64,000 nucleotides of DNA from assembly GCA_946811695.1 (NCBI GenBank), contig OX328123.1, positions 147,123,837 through 147,187,836 on the forward strand, in the 5' to 3' direction. How positions within the stretch are numbered: the stretch's first letter is position 1; every line of letters starts with the position of its first letter. Made by a program: the position numbers and the translations under genes. The stretch is from Gonocerus acuteangulatus (Eukaryota; Arthropoda; Insecta; Hemiptera; Coreidae). Positions 10,035 to 19,182 of this stretch are shown in pieces. The notes beneath the pieces are model-generated. The model did not search any database. It was not told where the DNA came from and was given only the letters and a program-made list of their open reading frames with translations.

Positions 10035-11040
10035 ATGAAATGTTACACAGGTATTATACTACTAGATGTGAGTAAAACTGGAAATTTTCATAATTCTACA
10101 TGGAATAGATATAAGCGATCGAAAATCGGGATTTATAGGACTCACTCACTCACTCACTCACTCACTGACTCATCAAAATTATTAGGCACTTCCCATGATG
10201 CTAGAGACTTGAAATTTTGCATGAAGATAGATATGAAGGTGTTATTAAAGGAAAAAATCGAAAAATCGCGAAAAGTTGTGTTTGACTCCGCTTCCGGGGC
10301 GGGGGCGTGCCAGTTTTGTACTTCCTTCGGAAACCCATCATTCCGTCCGAAACCCATGATGTGGGGTATCAAATGAATTGTCTCGGTATGATGAACCTAT
10401 ATTTGATGTTTTAAGAAACAATTAGACGCATATAGGCTCGGTAAAAATCTTAAACCAGCTGTCTGTCTGTATGTTTGTTCCTCTTACAAATCCGTACCGT
10501 TTGACCAAACTTGGGAGACAGATGGGTCTTGATACGGGGAGAATCATAGGCTAGGTTAAATTGTCTATCAGCTGTCTGTCTGTTTGTTCCTTATAAAAAT
10601 ACACACCGTTTGACCGATTTTGACACACATGTCGGTCTTTCTCCGGGTAGTTTCATAGGCTACTCAAAATCGTCTATCAGCTGTCTGTCTGCATGTTTGT
10701 TCCTAACACAAATTCACTCCATTTGACCGATTTTGACCAAACTTGGCACACAGGTAGGCCTTGGTCCGGGGAATGCACTAGGCTAGGTAAAAAAGGTCTT
10801 TCAGCTGTCTGTCTGTATATTTGTTCCTTATACAAATTTACGCCGTTTGGCCTATTTTGACCAAACTTGGCACGCAGGTAGGTCTTGATACGGGAGTGTC
10901 ATATTACCTATGACGTTTTTTACTTTTTGTTCCATCGAAATGCCATCATTCCTTCTGAAACCCATCATGTGGGGTATCAAATGAATCGTCTTGGTAAGGA
11001 GAACCTATATTTGATGTTTTAAAAAACATTTCGACATATC
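10035..11040 (+). repeat. Dispersed repeat R3 with internal ~115-bp tandem units
   Basis: Four diverged units start with 'gctgtctgtctg' at about 10458, 10571, 10680 and 10803 (spacings 109-123), each followed by 'ttgaccaaacttgg.a.ac' segments. They are bracketed by two copies of a ~110-bp block containing 'cccatcatgtggggtatcaa' (10320-10425 and 10935-11035). A (CACT)n run lies at 10140-10167. The 113-aa ORF here is incidental. Confidence 0.6.
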
Positions 11041-11510
11041 TTAACAAAAATAATTGTGACTTCTTTCTTAAATGTAGTAAATAAAGTCGTAGGGGTTCAC
11101 TGCATAATATACTTCAAAGCAGATACTAAGTTTTTCAAAGTCGAGCCATCTAATTCCCAAAGTTTAGGATTACAAACCCAAAATGTATCGTCTTTGTTTC
11201 TTATATTTTTCTTGAAGGCCTTCTGCACTTTCCCTATTGTGATCTTTATCCACGGGATAAGGTTCCTGTGTTTTACAGTGTAATAGTTTAGTTAAGAGAG
11301 CAATCAATTTGTCCTCTAGAGTAATGTCATCTGGAAGAGCTTCTAACTTTTCTAGTCTAGTGATTAGCAGTATGTAGATTGATTATTGGTATCAAATATC
11401 AAGCAGTAAGGAAAACCTTATGCAGAATCCAAAGACCCTGGTTTTATATATAGTACAAAAGCCAGTAGATATGCGGTAACTAAATTTTATGTAATACTTA
11501 GAAAAAAGTA
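11041..11510. other. No recognisable gene
   Basis: AT-rich spacer; short ORFs without motifs. Confidence 0.4.
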
Positions 11511-11513
11511 ATG

Positions 11514-12250
11514 AGATCCCAAAAAAAAACATGAAAGTGAAATAGAGGCCAAGTTCCTGCCCCCACAAAGAAACACTCCCTTCCTCAAAAATATCCCCTC
11601 CTAAAACCCCCCAAAAACGCCTTACCATTCTACACTCCAAAAAAGTATATGAGTTGGTGTATTAATTCAACCAAAAATATTTGCCAATACAAGAGATGAT
11701 ACAGGAAAGAAATGTCCAAGTTCATTACTTGGAAGACCTCATAGTTACTTACTAAGAACAGTAAAGACACTTCAACTGACCTTTAAAAGAACAATAAAAA
11801 TACTTATATCCAGTTACTAAAATATCACTTTCCTCAACCAGGTATATTCTTAAACTTGGCAATGTTTTTTTTGTGCCGAAATTATCATTAGAGAAAAACT
11901 AAACATAGCCAAGTTTAAGATTATACCTGGTTGAGGAAAGTGATATTTTAGTAACTGGATATAAGTATTTTTATTGTTGTTTTTAAAGGTCAGTTGAAGT
12001 GTCTTTACTGTTCATAGTAACTATGAGGTCTTCCAAGTAATGAACTTGGGCATTTCTTTCTTGTATGATCTCTTGTATTGGCAAATATTTTTGGTTGAAT
12101 TAATACACCAACTCATATACTTTTTTGGAGTGTAGAATGGTAAGGCGTTTTTGGGGGGTTTTAGGAGTGGATATTTTTGAGGAAGGGAGTGTTTCTTTGT
12201 GGGGCAGGTACTTGGCATCTATTTCACATTTATGTTTTTTTTTTTGGGAT
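11514..12250. repeat. Large near-perfect palindrome (foldback)
   Basis: The left arm (~11514-11868) is the reverse complement of the right arm (~11896-12250) with few mismatches; for example, 'gagttggtgtattaattc' at 11650 matches 'gaattaatacaccaactc' near 12097. The unpaired centre is only about 25-30 bp. If transcribed, this would fold into a ~350-bp hairpin RNA. Terminal motifs of a known element are not obvious. ORFs in the arms mirror one another and are not genes. Confidence 0.85.
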
Positions 12251-12389
12251 TGTATTTTTAATGCATTTTATTCGACTTTTATACTTTAAAATCGCTCTCC
12301 TGAAAAATTGAATTTTTTTGATTTGCATTTTTTAACTTTCTTGACAAATGATCGATATGTTTTTGACATATATTTTTATACATATATAA

Positions 12390-12392
<3 letters not shown>

Positions 12393-12443
<51 letters not shown>
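12393..12443. repeat. (TA)n microsatellite
   Basis: About 25 TA units between two direct copies of a 'gaca..tgatcgatatgtt' segment (12342 and 12513). Confidence 0.95.
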
Positions 12444-12451
<8 letters not shown>

Positions 12452-12544
12452 ATAATTCTGAAGGATCGTTGTCTGTACATGGAAGATATATTTTTTGAGA
12501 TATAACGTTTTTGACAAGTGATCGATATGTTGTCGACATAGCAC

Positions 12545-13042
12545 CTATCCACGGTTAACTATTTTTCTCCAAGAGCAACCCCACATTTCTATATCGACAA
12601 ATCTACACAACAACGTGGAGTTGAAAGCACCTAAACCAGCTAACATCTACTCCAACTTGTGTGCTTTATCCGCAAATAGTGTCGCCCTCGAAAAGCGATC
12701 CCGCACCTTTCGCCACGGATCTCGACCCGACGACCTTTCAGTCAATCGGAAATGACTCGGAACGGCGGAGAGATATTTCCCGGAGGTTTTTCACCCGTAC
12801 CATCCATCTTTAATAATATTTGTTATCCGTTTTCTTCTCGGTAACTATAAATCATAGGGTTGGTAGCCCTGTTTCCCTTCATGGCTGATTGCCTTTAGAG
12901 CCAGGAGATGCGACGCGGTCATTTCTTACCCTTTCATCAGGTTTACACCATTTCGAAATTGCCGATGATTGCTGAGATCAGTTCCTTTCTTTATTTTGTA
13001 TTACTAAAACTCGTCCGTATGGTATCCATGGAATCTAGATTA

Positions 13043-13044
<2 letters not shown>
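12545..13044. other. GC-richer stretch, no gene recognised
   Basis: Around 12600-12790 the GC content rises, but no reading frame carries a family signature. Confidence 0.3.

Positions 13045-13099
<55 letters not shown>
13045..13099. repeat. (TA)n microsatellite
   Basis: A tract of about 55 bp directly abutting the SINE-B head. Confidence 0.95.
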
Positions 13100-13103
<4 letters not shown>

Positions 13104-13384
13104 GGGCGTGGCGATCCTAGTTGTAGAGCTCTGAATTAATATGTTGGAGGAATTGGGTTCAAAACTCGATCGCACCACCAATTTTATATTCCAGTGTCTT
13201 CGTTCATTGGTTGGATTCGAGGACCCAAACTTTCCCTAGGCTCAATCAGACATTAATTTATTTATTAATGGGTACCTGTAAAAGGAAAGATCTAGCGGCC
13301 GGATTATAGCGCTGATCCCACAATCTACCTAGTGTGCCGTGTGGTGAAGAAGAATTAGATCCCTCTACAGCATCTACCCCACTG

Positions 13385-13387
<3 letters not shown>
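13100..13387 (+). mobile_element. tRNA-derived SINE, family B
   Basis: Starts with a decayed tRNA-like head (gtggcgatcctagttgtagagct.. and gggttcaaaactc). The body contains 'gtcttcgttca..ggttg', 'attaatgggtacc', 'ggccggatta' and 'ctagtgtgccgt'. The copy at 35373-35830 shares all of these. (TA)n tracts lie on both sides. Confidence 0.7.

Positions 13388-13437
<50 letters not shown>
13385..13437. repeat. (TA)n microsatellite
   Basis: A tract of about 50 bp directly after the SINE-B tail. Confidence 0.95.
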
Positions 13438-13442
<5 letters not shown>

Positions 13443-13492
13443 ATTTATATATATTATTTTTTAGGGTTCTTCGCTGGGGATAACTATTGATG

Positions 13493-13643
13493 TTAATACG
13501 GCATTCTCCAGTGGTCGGTTTTTGTGGGTGATATTTCGCAGAAATCCCATTCTGCTTCGTCATGGACAACGGTCTGACGAAGCAGAATGTGATTTCTGCG
13601 AAATATCACCCACAAAAACCGACCGCTGGAGAATACCGTATTA
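13493..13643. repeat. Near-perfect 151-bp palindrome
   Basis: Arms of about 70 bp (13493-13563 and 13573-13643) run from 'ttaatacggcattctcc' to its complement 'ggagaataccgtattaa', with a ~9-bp loop. Only a few mismatches (accgctgg/ccagtggt; atgtg/cccat). It contains the hammerhead-like core given separately. Confidence 0.85.
13571..13612 (+). ncRNA. Hammerhead-ribozyme-like core
   Basis: Reads CTGACGA (13574-13580), a perfect 6-bp helix GCAGAA/TTCTGC with a 6-nt loop, GAAA (13600-13603), then TATC. The A-U and U-A pairs after GAA give a two-pair stem III, with cleavage expected after C13607. Hammerheads with minimal stem III are known from Penelope-like elements. The opposite strand has the same layout with ATGACGA, so its core is probably dead. 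Stem I within one monomer is weak; pairing across the palindrome or as a dimer is an inference. Confidence 0.5.
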
Positions 13644-13659
13644 AAATGAATATATACTA

Positions 13660-14300
13660 GGTGTGCCCGCGAATTCGTCCGCGTGGATATTGACTTAGGG
13701 CACAATTTTTGGATATATCTCTTGGTTTTTTTTTTTGGATTATAAGCACCGTCGTATGGGTAGTTAAAAAAGAATCCACATAATACTAATGCGTTCTACC
13801 TTAGTACGACCCCTTGGGGATTGTTAAACCTTAGAATGTTCAGATGGACTGCAGACAAAAAGACCAAAATTCTAAAAATCATTGGTTTGGTACTAATGCG
13901 TTGATAAAGGCCCCCAATAGTATTTTTTCGCTCATACCTTCCATGTGCAGACAGCGATCCGTTTAGAGAATCCGTTATAGAATTTTATTATATGTATAGA
14001 CAGATTACAGTAGGCAGGCTGGTAGTGGCAAGTTGAAAATTTGGGTTCAGAGTAACACCCCTCCTATGGAACCGATTTGGTTTACTTTCACAACGTATTT
14101 TTCTATTAATATTTCCACTACGAATACCGAGTTTCGTTACAATACAACAATAATTGCGGCGGGTATAGGCGAATAACTACTTTGGGTCCGGATCGGGTCC
14201 CTCTCCCACCAGATTAACCAATCATTCTGGGTAACGAACTAGTTTAATCATTTGCTAGGGTAATACTATATACCAAGTTTCGTGACGAAAGAACCCCCTG
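13660..14300 (+). repeat. R2-type dispersed repeat
   Basis: Starts with 'ggtgtgcccgcgaattcgtc', a type of element edge. From about 14040 it has R2 modules ('accgatttggtttactttcacaac', 'gtaacgaactagtttaatc'). Non-coding. Confidence 0.45.
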
Positions 14301-14408
14301 GCAGAAAAAGAAACAAGAAAAAATGGAATATCTATATATATTTAACCTTCGTGGACGGCGGAAGGTCAACAAATAAAATCTTCAACACTCAGTATCACCA
14401 AATTTATT

Positions 14409-14461
14409 TTATCCCTACATGTTTCACACCTTTATTGGTGCCTCTTCAGGGGAAAAAATAC
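14409..14461 (-). ncRNA. Hammerhead-like motif in Penelope tail (copy 1)
   Basis: Minus strand reads ..ttttttccc CTGAAGA ggcacc aataaa ggtgt GAAAC atgta gggataaaa... Box 1 CTGAAGA and box 2 GAAAC frame a 5-bp helix (gcacc/ggtgt, with one G unpaired after box 1). ACATGT can pair with itself as a minimal stem III. The flanking tttTccc/gggAtaaa strands pair as stem I. Hammerheads of this shape are known in Penelope tails; the bulged G lowers certainty. Confidence 0.5.
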
Positions 14462-14683
14462 AAAAATAAAACTTACAGCCTACACCTGAGGAGGATAACC
14501 TTCCACCAGTACGGCCACGTCTAGAATGATCATGGTCTGAAAGAATTCAATATGGCGAAAAATGAACAGCTGATCGATAATCGATATGTCATACCTTTAA
14601 AAATGTTTAAAAATGAATTTCCAGAAGAAATATAGTCCTAACAATTAAAACCATCTTCCCACCTTCAACATAAAAACATACTT

Positions 14684-15766
14684 TTACTTTTTGTCAAATA
14701 AGTTAATAAAAATAGTATTTAAATGTAGTATTTCCGTTTTTTTATTTACCACTTTTTTCCTATTTTTTATGATATGGATATTTTCCTTTATTCTTCTTTT
14801 CAATCTATTTCTTTCTTTACCTAATGTGCTAATATTTTCAAAATCAAAACTATGTTTATATTTTATAGCATGATAAGCCAACGCTGTTTTATTCTCTCCT
14901 TTATCAATACTTTGCGCATGCTGTTTAATTCGTTTTCTAAGTAACTGTTCCGATTCCCCTATATATGATTTATTGCAACTATTGCAGTTAATTTTGTTGA
15001 TATTGTATTTAGTTTCTTTTAATTTTAATTTATCTTTAATATGACTAAAGCTATTTTTTATTCTGTTGTCATATTTCCAAGATATCCTGCCTATATCTTT
15101 ACATATATGTCTTATTTTGTTGGAAATTATTGGGTTATAATTGAAGCCAAAATAACGGCATGGTTCTGTATCCTGATCTTTTAAAACCTTACATCCTTTT
15201 CTGCCTAATTGTTCATAAATATGATTATTATATGGCGTTGTGCTTTCCCTCAATATATCTTTGTCCTTCTCCGTTCGAATTCCCTTGCTGAAAAAATCAT
15301 CAATTTTTGCTTGCTTTATTTTAGTTCTTTTCATGTAATTAGTTATTTCCTCCGATCCACCACTTGATTCTCTTTTTCTTTTTAAACTATTGCCACCATT
15401 CAAATTTGGACTTTCAGTAGTAGATATATTTTCTAATTTTATGCATTTCCGTGCTATTTCTTCATCGTCATCCCTTTTCCTCTTTAAAACATTTTTCTTA
15501 TCCTCCAAAAAGAATTCATCTGAAAATTTAAAAACCTGTGTGTCAAATTTAGAATTATCTTTGCTCCTATCAACCCTGTGCGTATTCCTTCCATATGATA
15601 CCTTTTTCTCTGCTCGTTTAATTTCATTCTCTATTATCTCACTAGGATAACAATTTTTTCTGAATGTAGACCTTAATATATTTTTAATTTCTGGAAAATA
15701 TTTTGGACTTGTTCTGAGCAAGGCAGTTAGAGTTCTATTGTAAACAAGGTTTCTTTTAAATGTTTA
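14684..15766 (-). pseudogene. Penelope GIY-YIG endonuclease domain
   Basis: The 345-codon segment listed from 15721 uses a TTG; the frame is open up to the TAA at 15764-15766 and has no ATG of its own at that point. An N-terminal basic linker with KRKRDDD and KRKRES motifs (likely nuclear localisation) is followed by YNINKINCNSCNKSYIGESE, LRKRIKQHAQS and YHAIKYKHSFDF: the GIY-YIG nuclease with the Cys and His residues typical of Penelope endonucleases. It would nick target DNA to prime reverse transcription. It lies in the same frame as the RT, so it is normally the C-terminal part of one polyprotein. Confidence 0.88.
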
Positions 15767-16600
15767 GGGATGACAGGAATAAAAATTAATCATTCTTCCC
15801 GAATTTGTCTTTTTCTGTTGCCATTTGAATTCAAGAGTATTTTCCATTGTCCTTATGATTTCAACGTCAAGAAATAAAATCCTATTGTCAATTTCTACTT
15901 CTTTAGTAAAGCCTAGATTACTTTTACCGTTAAAAATTGTAAATAACCTTTCAATATCGTCCTGATGAACACATAGCAATAAATCATCAACATATTTGTA
16001 CAAGAACTGTATATGTATATTGTATTCTTTAATAATTTCCACCAGCAAGGAATTCATCACCAAGCCACTAATTGACACCGATATGTGATTCCCCATTTGA
16101 ACGCCAAATCTCTGTTTGTAAATTTTGTTATTAAATCTAAAATATCCATCTTTAGTGCACAGCTTTATACCCTCAATAAATAAATACTTATCCTTAATTT
16201 TTGTATTAGCAACTATTTCATCCCATTTATTGTTAATGATTCTGATAGCAGTATCTACGGATATATTTGGGAACATATTTATTACATCAAATGAAACGCA
16301 TTTATATCCAGGTTTTATTGTAACATTTTCAAGTAATCTAATTAGTTCCACCCCGTTCTCTACGTCAAAAGGATTATTTGTAACAAATGGTTTCAGTTCT
16401 TTATCAAATTGTTTTGCTAATTTATGAGTAGGAGAATCGGTAGCACTTATGATCGGTCGTAATGGATGATTGTCTTTGTGTAATTTTATCAGGCCATACG
16501 CAAGTGGAATGCAGCTATTATGATTGATATATTTTAGTCTATCTGTTTTGTTTATGAACTTTTTCTTTACCAAATTGTCCACAAATCCACAAATTTAATA
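15764..16600 (-). pseudogene. Penelope reverse transcriptase domain
   Basis: About 272 codons from GTG 16582. Visible blocks are IPLAYGLIKLHKDNHPLRPI, then CVSFDVINMFPNI, then GVQMGNHISVSISGLVMN, then the catalytic FLYKYVDDLLLC, then LGFTKEVE..ILFLDVEI. YVDD and the upstream Asp of FDV are intact. The N-terminal join is shifted by a direct 8-bp duplication (gtggattt twice). The C-terminal end is an in-frame TAA after NFYSCHP. With these breaks no complete enzyme is made. Confidence 0.9.
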
Positions 16601-16717
16601 ACTTTATTTGTTAACCCATTAGTAGGATCGTAATCAATTTCTTTGAAAACTGAGCTGTCCGCAAATACGTTACTCATTTTTTCAATGTAATTATCCTTGT
16701 CAATAATAACAGTTTTG

Positions 16718-16887
16718 GGGGTCTCCCGTGGTCTAATGGTTAGCGCATTGGATTCATAAGCGGGAGATGGTGGGTTCGATCCCCACCTCCGGCAGGAATT
16801 TTCTCATCTCATGGCTCGTTGGGAAAATTCCTCGCTGCACCCTGGATCTCGGCGCTAATGACCTGGAAGTAGATGCGCCGTAAAAAA

Positions 16888-16919
<32 letters not shown>

Positions 16920-16920
16920 A
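16718..16920 (+). mobile_element. SINE family A inserted in Penelope ORF
   Basis: A tRNA-like head (16718-16794) with A-box-like TGGTCTAATGG and B box GGTTCGATCCC, and CAT at the anticodon position. The body contains 'aattcctcgctgcaccctgg' and 'cggcgctaatgacct', and a poly(A) tail of about 38 follows. The 9-bp target duplication ACAGTTTTG is perfect (16709-16717 and 16921-16929). Orientation is opposite to the host element. It postdates the Penelope insertion. Confidence 0.93.
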
Positions 16921-17693
16921 ACAGTTTTGTTGGTCTTATCAGCTCTAATAATGTATAAGTTAGAGTTTTGACGGAAAAAGTTTTGTGTCTTTGTTTCTAA
17001 TACTCTTAATTTTTCAGCTAGTTTTATATTAATATCATCTGATATGCATTTATAATTTTTGCTATTGTTACCTTTACTAAGTAAATTTGAAAACCTTCCT
17101 CTAATTTTATTTTTAGTATCCTCGTCAACCTCAATGTTTTCAAGCATGTATTCCATATTACTTACATAATTTATTATGTCGTTTTTCTTTAAAGACTTAA
17201 AAATATTAAAATTGTCACTAAGTGATAAAAAGTTTAATATTTCTTCTGGAATAATAGAATCCGTTAAATTAACCACCCATTCATTATTAAAAATATGTTC
17301 TAAATTTAGGTTATTTTGTTTATTTCCTGAAATTTGGAAGGACTTTTGAATTTTGTTTTTATAAATTTCCTTATTATAATTTTGAATTCTTTCAGAATAC
17401 AATTTTAAACATGTTTCTAAAATTAAAGTCATTTTTGGATCGCTAATTTGCCCTAGTAGAAGGTTTTTACAATCTATTTCTTTCCTACTTAATTTACAAC
17501 GCAGCTGGTAATTACGACATATTTCTAAATTTAGTAATTTATATTGGAAAGACAAAATTGCATTAAAATATTGTTTGTACTTACAAAAGGATTTTTCAAA
17601 AATGTTGAACAATCTTCTTGTTTTGTTTAAAATAAATTTCGGAAGGATATGATTCTTCTTGCAGTCTTGCAGATAATGTATTCTTTCAGTCAC
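16921..17693 (-). pseudogene. Penelope N-terminal region
   Basis: About 255 codons upstream of the RT, beginning near GTG 17693 (no in-frame ATG is evident). Lys/Asn-rich with long helices (LNKTRRLFNIFEKSF.., YQLRCKLSRKE..) and ending in YIIRADKTNKTV, the conserved lead-in to the RT. The SINE at 16718-16920 cuts the frame immediately after this motif. Confidence 0.8.
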
Positions 17694-17796
17694 GACATTC
17701 TTCTCTTTTATAATTCGCGTCAGTCCGAAGCACTTCTATTCCTGTCATCCCTAAACATTTAAAAGAAACCTTGTTTACAATAGAACTCTAACTGCC

Positions 17797-18834
17797 TTGC
17801 TCAGAACAAGTCCAAAATATTTTCCAGAAATTAAAAATATATTAAGGTCTACATTCAGAAAAAATTGTTATCCTAGTGAGATAATAGAGAATGAAATTAA
17901 ACGAGCAGAGAAAAAGGTATCATATGGAAGGAATACGCACAGGGTTGATAGGAGCAAAGATAATTCTAAATTTGACACACAGGTTTTTAAATTTTCAGAT
18001 GAATTCTTTTTGGAGGATAAGAAAAATGTTTTAAAGAGGAAAAGGGATGACGATGAAGAAATAGCACGGAAATGCATAAAATTAGAAAATATATCTACTA
18101 CTGAAAGTCCAAATTTGAATGGTGGCAATAGTTTAAAAAGAAAAAGAGAATCAAGTGGTGGATCGGAGGAAATAACTAATTACATGAAAAGAACTAAAAT
18201 AAAGCAAGCAAAAATTGATGATTTTTTCAGCAAGGGAATTCGAACGGAGAAGGACAAAGATATATTGAGGGAAAGCACAACGCCATATAATAATCATATT
18301 TATGAACAATTAGGCAGAAAAGGATGTAAGGTTTTAAAAGATCAGGATACAGAACCATGCCGTTATTTTGGCTTCAATTATAACCCAATAATTTCCAACA
18401 AAATAAGACATATATGTAAAGATATAGGCAGGATATCTTGGAAATATGACAACAGAATAAAAAATAGCTTTAGTCATATTAAAGATAAATTAAAATTAAA
18501 AGAAACTAAATACAATATCTACAAAATTAACTGCAATAGTTGCAATAAATCATATATAGGGGAATCGGAACAGTTACTTAGAAAACGAATTAAACAGCAT
18601 GCGCAAAGTATTGATAAAGGAGAGAATAAAACAGCGTTGGCTTATCATGCTATAAAATATAAACATAGTTTTGATTTTGAAAATATTAGCACATTAGGTA
18701 AAGAAAGAAATAGATTGAAAAGAAGAATAAAGGAAAATATCCATATCATAAAAAATAGGAAAAAAGTGGTAAATAAAAAAACGGAAATACTACATTTAAA
18801 TACTATTTTTATTAACTTATTTGACAAAAAGTAA
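17797..18834 (+). pseudogene. Penelope GIY-YIG endonuclease domain (truncated copy)
   Basis: 345 codons identical to the minus-strand copy except YNIYKINC for YNINKINC. The GIY-YIG residues (KSYIGES, LRKRIKQH, YKHSF) are intact. It has no RT and no clear start codon, so it is a by-product of the truncated copy rather than an independent gene. Confidence 0.85.
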
Positions 18835-19067
18835 AAGTATGTTTTTATGTTGAAGGTGGGAAGATGGTTTTAATTGTTAGGACTATATTTCTTCTGGAAA
18901 TTCATTTTTAAACATTTTTAAAGGTATGACATATCGATTATCGATCAGCTGTTTATTTTTCGCCATATTGAATTCTTTCAGACCATGATCATTCTAGACG
19001 TGGCCGTACTGGTGGAAGGTTATCCTCCTCAGGTGTAGGCTGTAAGTTTTATTTTTGTATTTTTGTA

Positions 19068-19121
19068 TTTTTTTCCCCTGAAGAGGCACCAATAAAGGTG
19101 TGAAACATGTAGGGATAAAAT
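19068..19121 (+). ncRNA. Hammerhead-like motif in Penelope tail (copy 2)
   Basis: CTGAAGA at 19078-19084, helix gcacc/ggtgt, GAAAC at 19102-19106, then ATGTA with expected cleavage after 19111, then gggataaaa pairing with the upstream tttttttccc. Same sequence as the motif at 14409-14461 in the other arm. Confidence 0.5.
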
Positions 19122-19182
19122 AAAGTTGGTGATACTGAGTGTTGAAGATTTTATTTGTTGACCTTCCGCCGTCCACGAAGAT

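Larger units (their letters stand above)
14347..15780. repeat. Left arm of Penelope inverted repeat
   Basis: 1.43 kb, matching 17738-19182 in reverse. Outer edge 'cttcgtggacggcgg', inner edge 'tgacaggaat'. The encoded 345-codon segments differ at one residue (N versus Y in YNI.KINC), so the arms are very recent or homogenised. Confidence 0.92.
14347..17737 (-). mobile_element. Penelope-like element, full-length but inactive
   Basis: Reading leftward: a short 5' leader, an N-terminal region, a reverse transcriptase, a GIY-YIG endonuclease, then a 3' tail with a hammerhead-like motif. The part 14347-15780 is repeated inverted at 17738-19182 with near identity. Penelope elements often carry such an inverted partial copy at the 5' end. 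The ORF is broken three ways: a SINE at 16718-16920, an 8-bp direct duplication (gtggattt, near 16582-16597) and an in-frame TAA at 15764-15766. Flanking target duplications were not identified. Confidence 0.9.
17738..19182 (+). mobile_element. 5'-truncated Penelope copy, head-to-head
   Basis: Starts inside the RT-endonuclease linker ('attcctgtcatcccta', including the same in-frame TAA) and runs through the endonuclease and 3' tail to 'ccgtccacgaag'. It meets the full copy back-to-back at about 17737/17738. Confidence 0.9.

Noticed and set aside
12279..13120. ORFs rich in Ile-Tyr repeats (also 25432-25665, 39614-39802, 61367-61657)
   Set aside because: They are translations of (TA)n microsatellites.
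16718..16794. Functional tRNA gene with CAT anticodon
   Set aside because: Followed by SINE body and poly(A), flanked by target duplications.
17797..18834. Duplicated 345-codon ORF as a pair of host genes
   Set aside because: GIY-YIG and the inverted-repeat structure show that it is the C-terminal part of a Penelope element, without its own ATG.
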